Shown: positions 50,159 through 53,462 of the stretch, piece by piece | Numbering within the stretch: the stretch's first letter is position 1 | Layout of the letters: every line of letters starts with the position of its first letter | DNA from: an uncultured Prevotellaceae bacterium | Lineage (GTDB): Bacteria > Bacteroidota > Bacteroidia > Bacteroidales > Bacteroidaceae | DNA length: 53,462 bases | Direction: 5' to 3' | Assembly: GCA_900318915.1 (NCBI GenBank) | Contig: ONMI01000057.1 | Coordinates: forward strand, 1 to 53,462 | Notes under the pieces: generated by a model | Told to the model about the DNA's origin: nothing | The model's database searches: none | Seen by the model: only the letters and a program-made list of their open reading frames with translations | Position numbers and translations under genes: made by a program

Positions 50159-52645
50159 ATGAAAAGAACCAGCATCCTACTCCTGCTGCTCCTGGTGAGC
50201 CGTTTGGCCGTCCAGGCTGTGGAAGAGCCTTTCGGCAAGGGCCGGATTATCGTGCGCCAAGTGGCTCACAACGCCGTGCGCATACAATACAAAGAAGGCG
50301 CCGACGTCCACGACAGTCTGCCCGACTGGCTCTACGTGCGCCATGAGGAGACGAGCGGCAACGACATCCGCGTGAAGGTAGACCCCAAGACTGAGACGGT
50401 GGAAGTGGCCGACCGCGACGGCCGTGTGGTGCTGCGCGCCACCCGCCACGAGTTGGCCGGAGGCACCGCGCAGCTCACCCTTGCCTCTCCCGCCGACGAG
50501 CACCTCTACGGCCTGGGGCAGTTTCAGGACGGCTATGCCGACCTGCGGGGCCTTCAGCGGCGGCTGACGCAGGTGAACACCCAGATATCCATTCCCATGC
50601 TGCTCTCGAGCAAAGGCTACGGGCTGCTGTGGAACAACTACGGACTGACCGAGCTGAACCCCGCCTCCAGCAGTGTGGCGCTGACCCGACAGAAGGAGGT
50701 CGGCGAGAAGGAAGAAGTGGAGGTGACCTCGACCGAGGGCGGCAAGCGCGAGGTGCGCGAGCGCAACATCTACACCGCCCAGGTGGACATTGCCACGGCG
50801 GGCGACTACTCGCTGCTGCTCGATGTGGGGCAGACGATGGCCCGCCGCCACCACCTGAGCATAGACGGCAAGCCCGTGATAGACCTTCAGAACCTGTGGC
50901 TGCCCCCCACCGCCTCGGCCATTGTGCACCTGGAGGCCGGCCGCCACACCCTGAGCGCCGAGTTGACCGCCAACGACCGCCCCACCGTCTACTACCAGCC
51001 CGTGGGCGATGAGACCGTGCTGCGTTCGCCCGTGGCCGACGCCGTAGACTACACCGTGTTCACCGGCAGCGCCGACGAGATTATCGCCACCTACCGGCAG
51101 TTGACCGGCGCCGCTCCCCTACCCCCTCTGTGGGCCTTAGGCTACATACACTGCCGCGAGCGCTTCCACTCGCAGGACGAGCTGCTGCAGACAGCACGGC
51201 GGTTCCGCGAGGAGCGGCTGCCCGCCGACGTGATGGTGCAGGACTGGCAATACTGGGGCAAGTACGGCTGGAACTCGATGCGTTTCGACGAGGAGCACTA
51301 TCCCGACCCCAAGCAGATGACCGACAGTCTGCACCGCATGCACCTGCGCCTGATGGTGAGCGTATGGTCGAAGATAGACAAGCAGTCGGAAGTGGGCCGG
51401 CAGATGGTTCGCGACAACCACTACATACCCGGCACCGACTGGATAGACTTCTTCTCGCCCACCGCAGCAGCCGCCTACTGGCAGCAGTTCAGCCGACGGC
51501 TCGTGCCCTTAGGCATCGACGCCTGGTGGCAGGACGCCACCGAGCCCGAGAACGACGACCTGGTGGGCCGGCGTGTGAACCACGGGCTGTGGAGCGGCGA
51601 GCAGGTGCGCAACGTGTATCCGCTGCTGGTGAACAAGACCGTGTATGAAGGCCTGAGGCGAGACGTCCCCGGTCAGCGTCCCATGATACTGACCCGCTGC
51701 GGCTTTGCCGGCATACAGCGCTACGGCACCGCCCTGTGGTCCGGCGACGTGGGCAACGACTGGGAGACGCTGCGGCGGCAGATAACCGCCGGTCTGGGCA
51801 TGCAAGCCGCCGGTGTGCCCTGGTGGACCTACGACGCAGGCGGTTTCTTCCGTCCCTCCAACCAATACACCGACCCCGCCTACATAGAGCGCATGCTGCG
51901 ATGGATAGAAACCTCCGTCTTCCTGCCGCTGATGCGCGTGCACGGTTACATGAGCGACACCGAGCCCTGGCGCTACGGCGCCGAGGCACAGCGCATCATC
52001 GCCGACAACCTGCGGCTGCGCTACCGGCTGCTGCCCTATCTCTACAGCCATGCCGCCAAGGTGACCTTTGAAGGCTCGACGCTGATGCGGCCCTTGGTGT
52101 TCGACTTCGCCGACGACCCCCGCGCCCTGGAGCAGAAGCAAGAATACCTGCTGGGCGACGCCCTGCTGGTGAGTCCCGTCACCGAGCCCGGCGTGCGCAG
52201 CTGGACCACCTATCTGCCCCGCCATGCCGCCGGTTGGTGGGACCTCTACGATGGCAGCCACCACAGCGGCAGTCGCGAAGTGACGCGCGCTGTGGGCGTG
52301 GACCGTATACCCGTGTATGTGAAAGGCGGCTCCATCCTGCCCCTGAGCAGCGGCAAGCAATATACCGCCGAGGAGACCGGGCAGCCCATGGAGCTGCGCG
52401 TCTACCCCGGACAGGACGCCACCTTCACCCTCTATGAAGACGACGGCACCACCACCCGCTATGAACAGGGGCAGTGCAGCCGCATCCGTCTGCATTGGGA
52501 CGACGCCCGCCGCACCCTGCGCATCGACCAGCGCCAGGGCAGCTATGAAGGCATGCCCAGGAAGCGCACCTTCAGCGTGACGCTGCCGGGCGGTGAGCGC
52601 AAGACCGTGAAATACAACGGGAAAGCGAAAAAGGTACAGTTCTAA
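50159..52645 (+). CDS. GH31 alpha-xylosidase/alpha-glucosidase-like enzyme with PA14-type insert
   Basis: 828 residues, signal peptide MKRTSILLLLLLVSRLAVQA. N-terminal sandwich (to about 200), a PA14-like insert (about 205-280: IYTAQVDIATAGDYSLLLDVG), then the GH31 barrel: PLWALGYIHCRERFHS, MVQDWQYWGKYGWNSM, nucleophile D459 in DAWWQDATEPE, general acid D530 in LWSGDVGNDWE, and RVHGYMSDTEPW. The C-terminal beta domain ends in TLPGGERKTVKYNGK. This layout is like xyloglucan alpha-xylosidases of Bacteroides, which release terminal xylose; specificity here is inferred. Convergent with the AraC-type gene. Confidence 0.88.
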   Translation: MKRTSILLLLLLVSRLAVQAVEEPFGKGRIIVRQVAHNAVRIQYKEGADVHDSLPDWLYVRHEETSGNDIRVKVDPKTETVEVADRDGRVVLRATRHELAGGTAQLTLASPADEHLYGLGQFQDGYADLRGLQRRLTQVNTQISIPMLLSSKGYGLLWNNYGLTELNPASSSVALTRQKEVGEKEEVEVTSTEGGKREVRERNIYTAQVDIATAGDYSLLLDVGQTMARRHHLSIDGKPVIDLQNLWLPPTASAIVHLEAGRHTLSAELTANDRPTVYYQPVGDETVLRSPVADAVDYTVFTGSADEIIATYRQLTGAAPLPPLWALGYIHCRERFHSQDELLQTARRFREERLPADVMVQDWQYWGKYGWNSMRFDEEHYPDPKQMTDSLHRMHLRLMVSVWSKIDKQSEVGRQMVRDNHYIPGTDWIDFFSPTAAAAYWQQFSRRLVPLGIDAWWQDATEPENDDLVGRRVNHGLWSGEQVRNVYPLLVNKTVYEGLRRDVPGQRPMILTRCGFAGIQRYGTALWSGDVGNDWETLRRQITAGLGMQAAGVPWWTYDAGGFFRPSNQYTDPAYIERMLRWIETSVFLPLMRVHGYMSDTEPWRYGAEAQRIIADNLRLRYRLLPYLYSHAAKVTFEGSTLMRPLVFDFADDPRALEQKQEYLLGDALLVSPVTEPGVRSWTTYLPRHAAGWWDLYDGSHHSGSREVTRAVGVDRIPVYVKGGSILPLSSGKQYTAEETGQPMELRVYPGQDATFTLYEDDGTTTRYEQGQCSRIRLHWDDARRTLRIDQRQGSYEGMPRKRTFSVTLPGGERKTVKYNGKAKKVQF

Positions 52646-52646
52646 C

Positions 52647-53462
52647 CTACGACTGGCGATATTGTAGCGGTGTGAGCCCTGTGAGGCGCTTGAAGAACTT
52701 GCTGAAGAAAGACGTGTTGGGGAAGCCGAAATCGTCGCTTATCTGCGCCGCCTGCCGGTCGGTATAGCGCAGCGCCACCTTTATGCGCGCCACGAGCGCA
52801 TCGTCTATCCACTCCTTGGCCGAGCGGCCGCTCACCTTCTTCACCACCGTGCTCATGTAGCGGGGCGAAAGGAAAAGCCGGTCGGCATAGAACTCGATAT
52901 TGTGCTCGGCCGCCACATGCGCGTTGACCAACTGGATGAAATCGGCGAAGAGGCGCTGCTCGCGCGACTGCCCCTCGCGGCTCACCTGTTCGGAGCGGCT
53001 CCATAGATGATCCACCTGGCACAGAAAACTGCCGATGAGGTGCAGTGTGACCAGCGCGCTGTGATCAGGTCTTGACGTGACATCGTAGAGGAGTTGGTGG
53101 ATACGGTCGAGCACATCGACCTCGTGCGGCTGCAGCCGCAGATGAAAATCGCGCAGCCGTCCGTCGAACGCCTTCGGTACATGGTTGCCCAGCGCCAGGC
53201 TGAACAAGTCGTGGCTCAGCGAGAGTCCGAAGCCGCTTGTCTCCGGCATGATGTGCTGGAACTCCACCACGCTGTTCTCCGCCAGAAAGAGCAGCATGCC
53301 CTTCTCCAGGTGACGCGGCTGCAAGTTGAGCACCACGTCCGACCCTCCGCTCTTGACCACCAGCACCCTCATTTCCGGCATGAGGAGCGGTCCCTGAGCC
53401 AGCCGGTCGGACACCACCTGCGGCACCACATGGCGCGCCACTATCAGGTTCTGCGAGATATA
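52647..53462 (-). CDS. AraC-family transcriptional regulator (partial, runs off the edge)
   Basis: At least 271 residues; the frame stays open to the window end, so the true start lies outside. The N-terminal cupin-like sensor region (LNLQPRHLEKGMLLFLAENSVVEFQH) is followed by the two AraC helix-turn-helix motifs in the last 100 residues: LFLSPRYMSTVVKKVSGRSAKEWIDD and AQISDDFGFPNTSFFSKFFKRLTGLTPLQYR. Adjacent and convergent to the GH31 enzyme gene, perhaps its regulator, though that is a guess. Confidence 0.88.
   Translation of the reverse strand, partial: YISQNLIVARHVVPQVVSDRLAQGPLLMPEMRVLVVKSGGSDVVLNLQPRHLEKGMLLFLAENSVVEFQHIMPETSGFGLSLSHDLFSLALGNHVPKAFDGRLRDFHLRLQPHEVDVLDRIHQLLYDVTSRPDHSALVTLHLIGSFLCQVDHLWSRSEQVSREGQSREQRLFADFIQLVNAHVAAEHNIEFYADRLFLSPRYMSTVVKKVSGRSAKEWIDDALVARIKVALRYTDRQAAQISDDFGFPNTSFFSKFFKRLTGLTPLQYRQS

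Overview
The window looks like a chromosomal segment of a Gram-negative Bacteroidota, most likely the Prevotella/Segatella group (Bacteroidales). The signs are promoters with a TAnnTTTG -7 box, KdsB (lipid A/Kdo synthesis), secreted GH28 and GH31 polysaccharide hydrolases, a DUF5687-type membrane protein, a eukaryote-like GlgB, LolA, and intergenic regions packed with AT-rich hairpin repeats. This is inference from gene content; no 16S rRNA is present.

Layout. 0-28 kb is mostly GC-rich housekeeping DNA: a SAM synthetase-like 3' end, RtcB, a GH28 pectinase, a CapA-like lipoprotein, GlgB, a YhcH-like protein, a MORN-repeat protein, KdsB, TilS, RlmI-like methyltransferase, an RNase D-like exonuclease, FtsK (frameshifted), LolA, a DUF5687 protein (frameshifted), two tRNA-Asp genes, a GNAT/GT2/membrane protein/RecR operon (the last two broken), an outer-membrane barrel and CstA. 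At 1.95-2.41 kb the minus strand carries a cobalamin riboswitch with its own promoter and terminator but no recognisable gene.

28.1-43.6 kb is the most interesting part. A tyrosine recombinase (28290-29486) is followed 30 bp later by a perfect 22-bp inverted repeat (29517-29538 and 29708-29729). Each arm has a 6-5-6 dyad, as expected of a recombinase core site. The 169-bp segment between them holds one good Bacteroidota promoter, which here points left, away from the next operon. That operon, in visibly more AT-rich DNA, is a BREX type 3-like phage-defence system: a BrxF-like protein, BrxC, PglX-type methyltransferase, PglZ and a BrxA-like protein, followed by a Z1-type ATPase, a SprT-like metalloprotease and two to three unknown proteins. 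No BrxHII helicase is seen. I read this as a phase-variable BREX island caught in its OFF orientation, with a Z1/SprT extension. 44-47 kb adds two toxin-antitoxin-like modules: a HipB-HipS-HipT tripartite locus, whose kinase gene has an internal lesion, and a toxin/XRE pair.

47.9-53.5 kb returns to GC-rich core DNA: a lipoprotein, a second SprT-like protein collinear with the BREX-linked one, a GH31 alpha-xylosidase-like enzyme and an AraC-type regulator running off the right edge.

Intergenic regions hold at least three dispersed repeat families: (A) arrays of short covarying hairpins separated by AAAATTAA-rich spacers, (B) a unit with two GAAATTATCGTAAT boxes, and (C) GC-rich CCCCTGCAAGGGG elements. 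Several genes (ftsK, DUF5687, a small membrane protein, recR, hipT) carry frameshifts or apparent internal deletions. Some of these may be assembly errors rather than biology.
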